Origin: an uncultured Spirochaetaceae bacterium
GTDB taxonomy: Bacteria; Spirochaetota; Spirochaetia; Sphaerochaetales; Sphaerochaetaceae
Direction: 5' to 3'
Assembly: GCA_944389115.1 (NCBI GenBank)
Contig: CALXLE010000065.1
Location: 1 to 32,275 of the forward strand
Length of the DNA: 32,275 nucleotides
Shown here: positions 22,181-30,874 of the stretch, in pieces
Numbering within the stretch: the first letter of the stretch is position 1
Layout of the letters: the number at the start of each line of letters is the position of its first letter
The notes under the pieces: model-generated
Databases searched by the model: none
The model's input: only the letters and a program-made list of their open reading frames with translations
What the model was told of the DNA's origin: nothing
Program-made: the position numbers and the translations under genes

Positions 22181-24253
22181 ATGAGCGTCAATACCAAGGA
22201 TATCAGGAATGTGGCCATCATCGGCCATAATGGAACGGGAAAGACGAACCTCATAGAGCAGATGCTTTACTATGCAGGCGTTCTTTCCCATCCCGAAACA
22301 GTAGAGAGCGGCAAGACCGTAAGCGACTACACAGACGAGGAAATTCAGAGGAAGATGTCCATCCATTCATCGCTCGCTTCAATGGAGTGGGATGGAAAGA
22401 GAATCAATGTGCTCGATACGCCGGGTACTGGCGACTTCATCGGAGAGGCTATCTCCGCTTTCAGGGCAACGGAAGCAGCGCTCATGCTTGTAGATGGCAG
22501 GGAGGGTGCTCAGATTGAGACAATCAAGCTCTGGAGAAGACTGGATGAGAGAAATAAGCCTAGAGCTGTCTTCATCAACAAGATGGATAAGGAAAGGGCA
22601 AGCTTCAGGCATACGATAGATTCACTTGTGGAGGAGTTCGGAACACACTTTGTGCCAGTTGTAATGGCACTAGGGGAAGCAGAGGAATTCCATGGCGTCA
22701 TTAATCTCATTGAGAATCAGGCATATGAGTGCCATGAAGGCGGAAAGGAGACTCCGATGCCGATTCCTGAGAAGTATGCAGCTGTCGTAGAGGACTTCCG
22801 GAACAGACTTATCGAGAATGCCGCAGAGGGCACTGATGAGCTGATTGAGAAGTTCTTTGAGCAGGGAACCCTAGAGCCGGATGACATCAGACACGGACTG
22901 GCAGTCGGCATGAGGGAGAACAGGGTCGTACCTGTATTCTGCGGAGCAACTGACAAAGGAGCAGGCATCACATCGCTTCTGAACTTCATCAAGAACAACT
23001 TCCCATGGCCTCTTGGCATCGAGGAGTACATCATCGGACATGAGGGCGAGAATACAACGCTTGAGATCGATCCTGAGAAGCCTTTCTCTGCATACTGCTT
23101 CAAGACGACAATCGACCAGTTCTCCGGGAAGATGAGCTTCCTGAAGATAGTGACAGGAGAGCTCACTCCTGAGACAGATATATACAACAACGAGATCGGA
23201 AAGAAGGCAAAGCCTGGAAAGCTCTTCAGGGCCATCGGAAAGAAGCTGGTCGAGACAGACTCACTGGGAGCTGGTGATATCGGTATAATAACCAAGTGTG
23301 ATATCGCATATACTAATGCAACGCTTGTAGCAGGGCCTGAGTTCAAGAGACGCTTCAGACCTCTCAAGCTCCCACAGCCAATCTACCAGCTTGCAATATC
23401 CGCAGAGGACAAGAAGAGCGAGGACAAGATGAATGAGGCGCTCCACCGCATCGCTGAAGAGGATCTCACATTCCAGATGCAGTACAACGAGGAGACAAAG
23501 GAATCCATCATCGGAGGCATGGGCGAGCTGCATATCAACATGATTCTCGATAAGATCCGCGAGAAGCAGAAGATCAACATCAACACAAGGACACCTAAGA
23601 TTGCCTATCGTGAGACGATTACAAAGGATTCAGGACTTGCGGAATACACACACAAGAAGCAGTCCGGCGGACATGGGCAGTTCGGCCGTGTTGTCATCGA
23701 CATCTACCCTCTCGAGCGCGGAAAGCAGTATGAATTCGCAAACGAAGTAAAGGGCGGAGCCGTATCGAAGGGTTATGTCCCGGGCATCGAGAAGGGAATC
23801 CACGAGGCAATGGAGGAAGGCTATCTTGCAGGCTACCCTCTTGTCGATATCGGTGTAAGGCTGATCGATGGAAAGGAGCATCCGGTAGACTCCTCAGAAA
23901 TGGCATTCAAGCTCGCTGCGAAGGGTGCTATGCAGCAGGCTCTTTCAAAGGCTGGCTGCGTGCTTCTTGAGCCATTCATGAAGCTTGAGGTATTCGTCGA
24001 TGATGAGTATCTCGGAGCCATACTCTCCGACCTCTCCTCGAAGCGCGGTCGTGTGCTCGGCCAGGAAGAGAAAGGGCATGTCGTATCTGTCAAGGCAGAG
24101 GTCCCGATGGCTGAGCTCCGGAACTATGCTATCGATCTCAAGAGCATGACCTCGGGCACAGGCTCATTCGAGCTTGAGTTCGATCACTATGAGACGCTCA
24201 ATGGAAAGCTTGCGGAAGATGTAATCGCAGAGTCGAAGAAGAGCGAGGAATAA
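22181..24253 (+). CDS. Elongation factor G-like protein (EF-G2 type)
   Basis: The 690-aa protein is a paralogue of EF-G from the EF-G2-like group (Thermus EF-G-2 is a relative). The P-loop is GHNGTGKTNLIEQML, not AHIDAGKT. Switch I reads EEIQRKMSIHSSLASMEW, not RGITI. The G3 motif is DTPGTGDF, so the catalytic His is Thr83; Thermus has Tyr there. NKMD (133-136) is intact. Domain IV keeps EYTHKKQSGGHGQFGRVVID. The altered switch residues predict changed GTP hydrolysis or a non-translocase role. The ATG has AAAGGAGG about six bases upstream. A possible TTAACA/TTCAAT promoter pair lies just ahead. A strong hairpin follows the stop. Confidence 0.92.
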   Translation: MSVNTKDIRNVAIIGHNGTGKTNLIEQMLYYAGVLSHPETVESGKTVSDYTDEEIQRKMSIHSSLASMEWDGKRINVLDTPGTGDFIGEAISAFRATEAALMLVDGREGAQIETIKLWRRLDERNKPRAVFINKMDKERASFRHTIDSLVEEFGTHFVPVVMALGEAEEFHGVINLIENQAYECHEGGKETPMPIPEKYAAVVEDFRNRLIENAAEGTDELIEKFFEQGTLEPDDIRHGLAVGMRENRVVPVFCGATDKGAGITSLLNFIKNNFPWPLGIEEYIIGHEGENTTLEIDPEKPFSAYCFKTTIDQFSGKMSFLKIVTGELTPETDIYNNEIGKKAKPGKLFRAIGKKLVETDSLGAGDIGIITKCDIAYTNATLVAGPEFKRRFRPLKLPQPIYQLAISAEDKKSEDKMNEALHRIAEEDLTFQMQYNEETKESIIGGMGELHINMILDKIREKQKININTRTPKIAYRETITKDSGLAEYTHKKQSGGHGQFGRVVIDIYPLERGKQYEFANEVKGGAVSKGYVPGIEKGIHEAMEEGYLAGYPLVDIGVRLIDGKEHPVDSSEMAFKLAAKGAMQQALSKAGCVLLEPFMKLEVFVDDEYLGAILSDLSSKRGRVLGQEEKGHVVSVKAEVPMAELRNYAIDLKSMTSGTGSFELEFDHYETLNGKLAEDVIAESKKSEE

Positions 24254-24270
24254 TAGGATCATAGGGACCA

Positions 24271-24301
24271 GAAAGCCCGGAGGCATTGCTTCCGGGCTTT
24301 C
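24271..24301 (+). terminator. Long GC-rich hairpin after the EF-G2-like gene
   Basis: A 14-pair stem with one G-U and an ATT loop begins GAAAGCCCGGAGGC. The 3' arm ends in GCTTTC with only a short T-run, but the stem is very stable. It lies 18 bases after the stop and may serve both convergent genes. Confidence 0.75.
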
Positions 24302-24440
24302 ATATGGGTGCAGGATGCGCCTCTGAACGAGCAGATCTTTTTCCCCAACGACAGCTACTAGTTCAATTCAATGCTACTATATCAGCTGATTATTCACAAT
24401 GAAAAAGTAACAAAGCATCCAAAATTGCCAGTGATGGAAT

Positions 24441-25160
24441 TCAGACACGCTCCAGCCATATTTCATTGATTGAATACTCTTTCTCCATGCCTTTCTGTTC
24501 GAATTTCGTCACAGGTCTCCATGCAACAGGAGGTGCAAATCCGAAGAATGGATTATAAAGCAACGGCTCTTCCTTGGCAGTCTCCACCGCTTCCTCGGCG
24601 TACTCCTCCCAGTCAGTAACCATATAGATATACCCGCCCTTAACGAGCTTTGATGCGAGGAGATGGATGAAAGGAAGCTGCATAAGACGCCGCTTGTGGT
24701 GCTTCTTCTTAGGCCATGGATCCGGGAAGAAAATATGGAAGCCCTGAACTGAACCGTCAGCTATCATATGCGTAATGACATCGACAGCATTGAAACGGAT
24801 TATCCTTACATTATCCAGATTGTCCTCCCCTAGATGCTTCAGAAGCTTGACGAAGCCCTGAAGGAATACCTCTATCCCGATATAGTTGTACTCTGGTCTT
24901 CTGATGGCGACCTGCTGCATCGTATCGCCCATACCGAACCCTATCTCGATTATCACAGGCTTATCCGAACCGAACAGCTCCCTGTAATTGATGATTCTAT
25001 CTTCAAAGAAGAAACCGTACTGCGGCATATATCTTGCAATTGTTTCCTTCTCTTTATCAGATAGGACATTATTGCGGAGCACGTAGCTTTTTATCTGCCG
25101 TTCCTTCCCTTCTCTTATTTCGATCTTTCCAAGCTTCTGGAAAAGCTCCTCATCTGTCAT
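24441..25160 (-). CDS. trmB: tRNA (guanine-N7-)-methyltransferase TrmB
   Basis: The enzyme makes m7G46 in the variable loop of tRNAs using SAM. The 239-aa protein has VIIEIGFGMGDT (SAM motif I), IGIEVFLQGFVK, RIIRFNAVDVI, the diagnostic IFFPDPWPKKKHHKRRL block (catalytic/tRNA-binding) and GGYIYMVTDWEEYAE near the end. Family fit is complete. The N-terminal 30 residues (FQKLGKIEIREGKERQIKSYV) are charged and species-variable as in other TrmBs. Its start overlaps the mfd stop by four bases (ATGA), so it is translated after mfd. It ends about 140 bases from the EF-G2-like terminator, in convergent orientation. Confidence 0.96.
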   Translation of the reverse strand: MTDEELFQKLGKIEIREGKERQIKSYVLRNNVLSDKEKETIARYMPQYGFFFEDRIINYRELFGSDKPVIIEIGFGMGDTMQQVAIRRPEYNYIGIEVFLQGFVKLLKHLGEDNLDNVRIIRFNAVDVITHMIADGSVQGFHIFFPDPWPKKKHHKRRLMQLPFIHLLASKLVKGGYIYMVTDWEEYAEEAVETAKEEPLLYNPFFGFAPPVAWRPVTKFEQKGMEKEYSINEIWLERV

Positions 25161-28100
25161 AAAAGTCTCCTGAGCTGCTCCAGTATGAATACAGCCTTAT
25201 CTTTAAGCGATACTGCGCCGGTCTCCATGCGCATATAGTTCATCCTCCTGCTGTCCAGCTGAATCTTCCCGTCAGCAAGGCGCAGGAGATTTATTACCCT
25301 GTCAGGATTGAGATCGGAGAGCTTCGAGAACTCGATCTCGACAATACCTCTGGACTCCGAGAGATGGAATATGGAGAGACTCCTGCATATGATCTTTATC
25401 TCAGCTATGCAGAAGAGGTTATCAACCTCCTCGGGCATGGTTCCATACCTATTCTCAAGCTCTGCCCTGAGCCCTTCAAGCTGTCCTTCCGTTGAAACGG
25501 ATGCGATCTTCTTGTATGCCTCGAACTTCGATGATGGATCGGGAATATACTGGTCAGGGATGAAGCCTGAATAATCAAGCTCAAGAAGTACAGGTCTTGC
25601 CTCTTTCTCATTGTTGGTAAGCCTGTCGACCTCCTCCTCGAGAAGGCGCATGTACATATCAAGGCCGACAGCCTCAAGGTGGCCAGACTGCTCTCTGCCA
25701 AGGATATTCCCTGCCCCTCGTATCTCCATATCCTTCATCGCAACCTTGAATCCTGAGCCGAGAGCGGTATTCTCAGAAAGGACACGCAGACGGCGCAGCG
25801 CATCATCATTCAAGGCTGATCTGTCTTCATACAGCAAATAGCAGTAGGCCTTTCTGTCAGACCGTCCAACCCTGCCACGTAGCTGATATAGCTGAGACAG
25901 GCCAAACCGATCCGCATGGTCGATGATGATTGTATTGACGTTCGGGATATCGATGCCGTTCTCGATTATCGTTGTGGATACAAGCACCTGTATGCCCTCA
26001 TAGACGAACCTATGCATTATATCCTCAAGATCCTTTGCCTCCATCTGCCCATGGGCGCTCTCGACGATGGCGTATCTCACCTCAGAACGTATCATCTGGC
26101 ATACATCCTCCAGATCGTCGATGCGGTTATGCAGGTAGAATACCTGCCCTCCTCTATCAAGCTCCCTTCTGATCGCATTGCCGATGACGGAGGGATCGAA
26201 CTGCCTTATCTCCGTATCAATCGGCTGTCTTTCCCTCGGAGCGGTTGTAAGCAGTGACATATCACGCACTTTCAGAAGAGACATATAGAGCGTACGTGGA
26301 ATTGGGGTTGCAGAGAGCGTCAGCGAGTCGATATTGGTCTTCATCGCCTTAATGCGCTCCTTATCCTTCACGCCGAAGCGCTGCTCCTCATCGACTATAA
26401 GAAGCCCCAGATCCTTGAACCTGACATCCTTCTGGAGTATTTTATGCGTGCCGAAAAGGATATCAACAGAACCATCGGCAATACCCTGCAGCGTCTTCCT
26501 CTGATCCTTGGCAGGCACAAAACGGGAAAGTATTCCGGGGACCACAGGGAATGACCCAAGACGCTTCCTGAAATTATTGTAGTGCTGCTCTGCAAGGATG
26601 ACAGTCGGAGCGAGGAAAGCAACCTGCTTCCCGCTCATGACAGCCTTGAACGCAGCACGGAAGGCAATCTCGGTCTTCCCGTATCCGACATCTCCGCATA
26701 CGAGCCTGTCCATGACCTTGTCAGACTCCATATCCTTCTTTATGTCCTCAATGCATTTAAGCTGATCGGGAGTCTCTGTGAATGGGAAAGATGCCTCAAA
26801 CTGCACCTGCCAGTCCTTGTCCTTCTCGAAAGGATATCCATGGACAGCCTGCCTAGCGGCATAAAGATGGACAAGCTCTGCCGCAAGCTCGGCGGCATTG
26901 CGTATTGCCTTCTCCTTCTTTCTGTTCCAGCTTTGCGAACCAAGGGAATCGAGCTTGGGAGGTCTTCCATCATTTCCTATGTACTTCTGGACAAGATCGG
27001 CCTGCTCAATCGGAACATAGAGATAATCATCATTGGCGTAACGTATCTTAATGTAGTCGCGCTCAGTACGGCTTGTCTTCACTCTTTCGATCTTCACGAA
27101 GGAGCCGATACCGTAATTGACATGGACGACGAAATCCCCCTCTTTCAGTTCAACAAAGGAATCAAGAGGCGATGAAATTGTCTCGACAATACTCTTGGAT
27201 CTGCTCTTTTTCCTGCCGAATATCTCCGAATCGAGGACTACGAGCATCGGCACATCCTCTATCTGGAACCCAGATGAGATATCGCCGACAAGGATATCCA
27301 CAGGATAATCCCTGAGAACATTCCTCAGTCTTTCCTCCTGCACCGCAGATGGAGCAATGATGAATACCTTCCATCCGTTCTTCAGCATTCCTGAAAGATC
27401 ATCCTTGAAGTATGTTACATTGCCGAAATAAGATCTGGATGCGCTTATGGAGAAATGGAAGTATTCAGGCGAAGAGATATCATAGATGAAGAATCCTTCA
27501 GAGAGGGAGCTGACAAAGCCATTCCAATCGTAAAGCAGCTTCTCTGGAAGCACTGCATCGGGATTTTCCTTGTATGCCTCATGGAATCTGGCCTTTGCCT
27601 CATTCTGCATCGCATTCCATGATGTCTCCAGTCTCTCAAATCCTGAAAGGATGAAATAATCATCAGGACGTATGTAGCTAGAGATATCGGAAAGTCTTGG
27701 GCTCGTATTGCCGGATATAAGGGAAATGGATACACGACCGAACTCCTTCGATGCTTTCTGCGTCATAGGATCAAAGGCAGCGATCCTTCCGATCTTATCC
27801 CAGTCCGCATATATCCTTATCGGATACTCCGAGGCAAACGGGAAGACATCCATTACCTCGCCTCGTATCGAAAAAGAACCTTCCTCATAGCATGAAGGAG
27901 AACGGAAGTAGCCTGCATCCGCAAGCTCGGCTCCAATTGCCTGAGGATCGAAAGGATCCCCCGGCTTAAGCTTCAGTGAATAGCGCTCAAGGGATTCTGG
28001 AGAGAGCATCGGAGAGACAAAAGCCCTGAGTGATATGACTGCAATACCATGCTTCATCTCAGAAAGCGTATCGAGTGCGCTCTTCTGCTCATACTCGGAG

Positions 28101-28393
28101 GCCGAAGCTGTATATGATGAGTAGAGCTGCTTGCCATCGCTTGGAATCATCACAGCAGGGATATCATCGGAATCGGAAAGATCCGTTATCAGGGATTTTG
28201 CGAACTCTTCCGTGGAAGCGATGACAAAGACACGGCCTCTGCGTCTTCCGGCGATATATCTGACAGCTCTGGAGAGCGGATAGTAATCAAGGCCATCTGC
28301 CCTGATGATCCTCCCACGTCCATCCTTGAAATCGATGAAAACCCGGCTGCGCTTTATATAATCAGCAACGATGTCCTGAAATGCCCTGTCCAC
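25157..28393 (-). CDS. mfd: Transcription-repair coupling factor Mfd
   Basis: Mfd pulls stalled RNA polymerase off DNA lesions and recruits UvrA. Order seen: UvrB-homology region; RNA-polymerase-interacting domain with GDFVVHVNYGIGSFVKIERV; translocase with GDVGYGKTEIAFRAAFKAV (Walker A), LGLLIVDEEQRFGVKDKE (DEEQ), LSATPIPRTLYMSL and QLRGRVGRSDRKAYCYLL; then the C-terminal TRCF domain. I place the start at the GTG at 28393 (1078 aa) because TTGCCC and TAATAT, 17 bases apart, stand seven bases in front of it. A TTG 12 codons upstream coincides with that -35 and has no ribosome site. It is coupled to trmB. The family is usually about 1,150 aa, so this copy is a little short. Confidence 0.95.
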   Translation of the reverse strand: MDRAFQDIVADYIKRSRVFIDFKDGRGRIIRADGLDYYPLSRAVRYIAGRRRGRVFVIASTEEFAKSLITDLSDSDDIPAVMIPSDGKQLYSSYTASASEYEQKSALDTLSEMKHGIAVISLRAFVSPMLSPESLERYSLKLKPGDPFDPQAIGAELADAGYFRSPSCYEEGSFSIRGEVMDVFPFASEYPIRIYADWDKIGRIAAFDPMTQKASKEFGRVSISLISGNTSPRLSDISSYIRPDDYFILSGFERLETSWNAMQNEAKARFHEAYKENPDAVLPEKLLYDWNGFVSSLSEGFFIYDISSPEYFHFSISASRSYFGNVTYFKDDLSGMLKNGWKVFIIAPSAVQEERLRNVLRDYPVDILVGDISSGFQIEDVPMLVVLDSEIFGRKKSRSKSIVETISSPLDSFVELKEGDFVVHVNYGIGSFVKIERVKTSRTERDYIKIRYANDDYLYVPIEQADLVQKYIGNDGRPPKLDSLGSQSWNRKKEKAIRNAAELAAELVHLYAARQAVHGYPFEKDKDWQVQFEASFPFTETPDQLKCIEDIKKDMESDKVMDRLVCGDVGYGKTEIAFRAAFKAVMSGKQVAFLAPTVILAEQHYNNFRKRLGSFPVVPGILSRFVPAKDQRKTLQGIADGSVDILFGTHKILQKDVRFKDLGLLIVDEEQRFGVKDKERIKAMKTNIDSLTLSATPIPRTLYMSLLKVRDMSLLTTAPRERQPIDTEIRQFDPSVIGNAIRRELDRGGQVFYLHNRIDDLEDVCQMIRSEVRYAIVESAHGQMEAKDLEDIMHRFVYEGIQVLVSTTIIENGIDIPNVNTIIIDHADRFGLSQLYQLRGRVGRSDRKAYCYLLYEDRSALNDDALRRLRVLSENTALGSGFKVAMKDMEIRGAGNILGREQSGHLEAVGLDMYMRLLEEEVDRLTNNEKEARPVLLELDYSGFIPDQYIPDPSSKFEAYKKIASVSTEGQLEGLRAELENRYGTMPEEVDNLFCIAEIKIICRSLSIFHLSESRGIVEIEFSKLSDLNPDRVINLLRLADGKIQLDSRRMNYMRMETGAVSLKDKAVFILEQLRRLL

Positions 28394-28400
28394 TTGCTGA

Positions 28401-28429
28401 ATATTATCTGATAGGAATTCTTTGGGCAA
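28401..28429 (-). promoter_or_regulatory. mfd promoter
   Basis: On the minus strand TTGCCC (28424-28429) and TAATAT (28401-28406) are 17 bases apart. The GTG proposed as the mfd start follows seven bases after the -10. Confidence 0.45.
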
Positions 28430-28438
28430 CAGCTATGA

Positions 28439-28455
28439 GAAATCTGTAAGATTTC
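28439..28455. promoter_or_regulatory. Inverted repeat upstream of the mfd promoter
   Basis: GAAATCTGTAAGATTTC has perfect seven-base arms around GTA. It lies ten bases upstream of the proposed mfd -35, a position suited to a regulator or to a transcription hairpin. No known operator consensus is recognised. Confidence 0.3.
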
Positions 28456-28871
28456 ACAATTTCAGATATAAATCTAAAGTAATATATGTGGATATATACA
28501 AACTGATATATTTAACTCAATAACTTATTATTAGTTTTTATATTTAAAATATTATATTTTTGTGGGTATTAATATGTTTATTTGTATTGAAATAAACTGA
28601 AATTCATTTATTCATAACTAGAATTGATTCATATCTATGATTATATTAATGATTTCAAATTTGCAGTAAATATCATACCAATATATGTTAGATTAATTAA
28701 TGTATACATTTATATGCATTAAGCAGAGTTGCTGTATATGTTTCTAATCATTGAAATATTCTTTTCAAAGCAGAAACCCTCTAAACCCATTTGCAATTAA
28801 AGGAAATCTCATCCTGTTGATATAGGAATAATTAACTCTTGCAATATGTTCTATATTCTTTCCACTGGGAC

Positions 28872-28900
28872 TTGAATCATATTTTTTTGAAAAATAGAAT
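28872..28900 (+). promoter_or_regulatory. Promoter of the inositol-phosphatase family gene
   Basis: TTGAAT (28872-28877) and TAGAAT (28895-28900) are exactly 17 bases apart. The ATG follows after seven bases, with no Shine-Dalgarno, so transcription likely begins at or next to the start codon. Confidence 0.55.
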
Positions 28901-28907
28901 TATCCAT

Positions 28908-29729
28908 ATGGATCTTGATGAGGAAAAGCTTCAGATAATCAGCAGTGAGATCAGGAAAGCAGGAGAATATGCATTCAGGATGCAGAGAAGTGTCCACAGG
29001 TCATTCAAAGCAGACGGCTCTGTCCTCACTGAAACTGACATTGCCATAAGCCACAGGATAACAAGTATCATCCATGAGCTCTTCCCTGCTGCTCTTGTGA
29101 TATCCGAGGAAGAAGAGGCTAAAGGCTATGCAGATGCTGAGTGGACATTCGTTCTCGATCCGATTGATGGAACGGATGTGTATTCACAGGGAATGCCTGC
29201 ATTCGCGGTCTCACTAGGTATCCTTGATTCCAATATGGAGCCCGTCGGGGCATTCATTGCAGCACCCCGCTTCGGCGTCGGAGAGGAATCTCTCTTTGTC
29301 TCGCTTCTTCCAGGAAAAGACGTTCTGATCAACGGAGAGGAACCTGTGCTGATCGGAGATAAGGACAGAGTCAGCCAGATTACAACAGGCTCCAAGGCCT
29401 ACCGCTATCTTGACTTCTCTGCCTATACGGGAAAGATAAGGATTCTGGGTTCAACGATTCTCCATATTCTTGCCCCCGTGCTCTTTCCATCTATTGAGGC
29501 AAGTGCCCTTCTCCCATGCTTCATCTGGGACACTGCATCATCACATGCTGTTGTAAGAAAGCTTGGGATGGATCTCGTATACTATGATGGAAGGCCCTAC
29601 ATCTATGATGACAGGATGCTTCAGAAGAAACCATTCAATGGATCTGTATACTCAGGAACAGAGATTGGCAGGGAGTATCTCAGGAAAGCGCTTCCACCAA
29701 GACCTTCTCTCCTTGAAAGAACTTTATGA
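28908..29729 (+). CDS. Inositol monophosphatase/3'(2'),5'-bisphosphate nucleotidase family protein
   Basis: The 273-aa Mg-dependent phosphatase has KADGSVLTETDIAIS near the start, VISEEEE (metal-binding Glu), the hallmark LDPIDGTDVYSQGMPAFAVSLG (metal-binding Asp84, Asp87 and Asp90) and WDTASSHAVVRKLG in place of the usual WDxAAG. All metal ligands are present. The family cleaves inositol phosphates, PAP or fructose bisphosphate; the exact substrate is unresolved. I chose the internal ATG (MDLDEEKLQ) over one 23 codons upstream because the extra residues are encoded in AT-rich promoter DNA. Its last 50 bases overlap the convergent NTPase gene. Confidence 0.88.
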   Translation: MDLDEEKLQIISSEIRKAGEYAFRMQRSVHRSFKADGSVLTETDIAISHRITSIIHELFPAALVISEEEEAKGYADAEWTFVLDPIDGTDVYSQGMPAFAVSLGILDSNMEPVGAFIAAPRFGVGEESLFVSLLPGKDVLINGEEPVLIGDKDRVSQITTGSKAYRYLDFSAYTGKIRILGSTILHILAPVLFPSIEASALLPCFIWDTASSHAVVRKLGMDLVYYDGRPYIYDDRMLQKKPFNGSVYSGTEIGREYLRKALPPRPSLLERTL

Positions 29730-30123
29730 TCACATCATCTGCAAAGCTCTTCCTTACAGATACCACAAGGTCGATATCTCTATCCTTCAGAAGACGAAGC
29801 ACGGGAGCATATCCGCCATCATCGAGTTCAAGGCGCCCTACCTCATCGATAAGGACGGTACCGGAAATTACTTCAGAAAGCTCATCCAGAATCATCTCAA
29901 AGAGAGATTGATCATAATACCATTTCCCTATTCTATCAGGATATATATTCCTATCAGTCATAAAAGGAACAGCTTTTTCAGAGGAGATGCTGTACAATGA
30001 ATAGCCACAGTAAGACCTAGGCATAATAAATCCTACCGAATTAGGAATCTCTTTGGCTATCTGCATCATACGAGTACTCTTTCCCTCGCACTTTTCTCCT
30101 GTTATGATCCTACAGCTCTTCAT
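29680..30123 (-). CDS. THEP1-like P-loop nucleoside triphosphatase
   Basis: The 147-aa protein opens MKSCRIITGEKCEGKST, a P-loop (GxxxxGKST) in the first ten residues, and has VLIDEVGRLEL (Walker B with the trailing Glu/Leu of the THEP1 group), then GGYAPVLRLLKDRDIDLVVSVRKSF. THEP1 proteins hydrolyse NTPs and are of unclear purpose. I chose the ATG with GAGG nine bases upstream, overlapping the ACT-protein gene by 14 bases; a longer frame only repeats the end of that gene. The 3' end overlaps the convergent inositol-phosphatase gene by 50 bases. Both frames look genuinely coding to their stops. Confidence 0.78.
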   Translation of the reverse strand: MKSCRIITGEKCEGKSTRMMQIAKEIPNSVGFIMPRSYCGYSLYSISSEKAVPFMTDRNIYPDRIGKWYYDQSLFEMILDELSEVISGTVLIDEVGRLELDDGGYAPVLRLLKDRDIDLVVSVRKSFADDVIIKFFQGEKVLVEALS

Positions 30124-30772
30124 CCAGAAATGCCTCGAGTGCCTGATATGCCCTATGGCTGTCCTCTCTTGATACGATGAAAGTAAGGACATTCATCGTT
30201 GAGACGATCTCAATGATATTTATATGCTCCCATGCCAGCTTCCTTACCGCAAGATATGTGATACCTGGAGTCTGGATATAATCACCATGGAAGACTATAG
30301 TCAATGCAACCAGATCTGTATATGAATGGACGATATCGAAGCCGGAGAGAATCCTATCGACATTCTCCCTGCAGTTCTCCGATACAGAAAGCGTTATCTC
30401 ATGCGAGCCGATTGTGACATTGATGAAATCCCCTCGCTCAGGATGGACGGAAGAGTATATCTCCGGGAGCTTCTCCGCAAACAAGTCATTCCGGCGGAGA
30501 TTCACATCATAGATGTTCGTCTTCATCTGTATCTCATAGTTGATACTTCCAGACCTGCTCCTCTGTGGCCTCGACCTAAGCTCCTCAGCGTATCTCCTGA
30601 TTGCCATCACGATGGACGAATCAGAGACGGGAGCGCCATAGAGCGCCTCAACCTTTGGCTTGATTGAGAGAGCAAGGCTGGAATATGACGCGATATCCTG
30701 TATAAGCATATCCGAAATGAATGGGCTTCTGTCGATAATCGTTTTAACGTAGCTCGCTATAGATGCTGCCAT
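30110..30772 (-). CDS. ACT-domain protein with helical N-terminal domain
   Basis: The 220-aa protein has a helical, HTH-like first third (IASYVKTIIDRSPFISDMLI, then SSLALSIKPKVEALYG, then SIVMAIRRYAEEL), a basic linker with PQRSRSGS, and two ACT-like beta-alpha-beta halves: VNLRRNDLF to HEITLSVSEN and DLVALTIVFHG to NVLTFIVSREDSHRAYQALEAF. The last part (YLAVRKLAWEHINIIEIVSTMNVLTFIV) matches the ACT domain of aspartate kinases, which bind amino acids. No kinase domain is present. It may be a ligand-responsive regulator, possibly acting on the palindromes next to it; that is inference. Its start has AAGGGA close by, and it is cotranscribed with the THEP1-like gene. Confidence 0.75.
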   Translation of the reverse strand: MAASIASYVKTIIDRSPFISDMLIQDIASYSSLALSIKPKVEALYGAPVSDSSIVMAIRRYAEELRSRPQRSRSGSINYEIQMKTNIYDVNLRRNDLFAEKLPEIYSSVHPERGDFINVTIGSHEITLSVSENCRENVDRILSGFDIVHSYTDLVALTIVFHGDYIQTPGITYLAVRKLAWEHINIIEIVSTMNVLTFIVSREDSHRAYQALEAFLDEEL

Positions 30773-30794
30773 AAGTCCCTTACTACTCCAATAC

Positions 30795-30830
30795 TGTTAT
30801 TTTAATAACATTATGTTACATAATTAACAT
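30795..30830. promoter_or_regulatory. Palindrome cluster between nrdR and ACT-protein genes
   Basis: Three overlapping dyads built on TAACA/TGTTA half-sites lie here: TGTTATTTTAATAACA (30795-30810), TAACATTATGTTA (30806-30818) and ATGTTACATAATTAACAT (30813-30830). They cover the divergent promoter zone. A sequence-specific regulator binding several phased sites is plausible; NrdR and the ACT protein are the neighbouring candidates. The sites do not closely resemble the known NrdR box (ACACAATATATTGTGT type). Confidence 0.5.
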
Positions 30831-30859
30831 ATCAAAATCAACACCATCGACGCTAGATG

Positions 30860-30868
30860 TGTTATCAT
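30860..30868 (+). promoter_or_regulatory. Extended -10 of nrdR
   Basis: TGT TATCAT ends six bases before the nrdR ATG. TATCAT matches the -10 consensus at five of six positions, and TGn precedes it. No clear -35 is visible, as is common with extended -10 promoters. Confidence 0.5.
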
Positions 30869-30874
30869 CATTCC

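Larger units (their letters stand above)
28430..28907. other. AT-rich divergent intergenic region, mfd to inositol-phosphatase gene
   Basis: About 480 bases separate the divergent genes. The sequence is strongly AT-rich, with runs such as TATTTAAAATATTATATTTTT, and has no credible reading frame or RNA gene. At the mfd end there is a 17-base inverted repeat (listed separately). At the other end lies the inositol-phosphatase promoter. The rest shows nothing I can name. Confidence 0.55.

Noticed and set aside
22717-23367. 216-codon open frame antisense to the EF-G2-like gene
   Set aside because: Same compositional artefact; no ribosome site or domain.
26582-27175. 197-codon open frame antisense to mfd
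   Set aside because: Overlaps the conserved RNA-polymerase-interacting and translocase domains of Mfd; no start signals.
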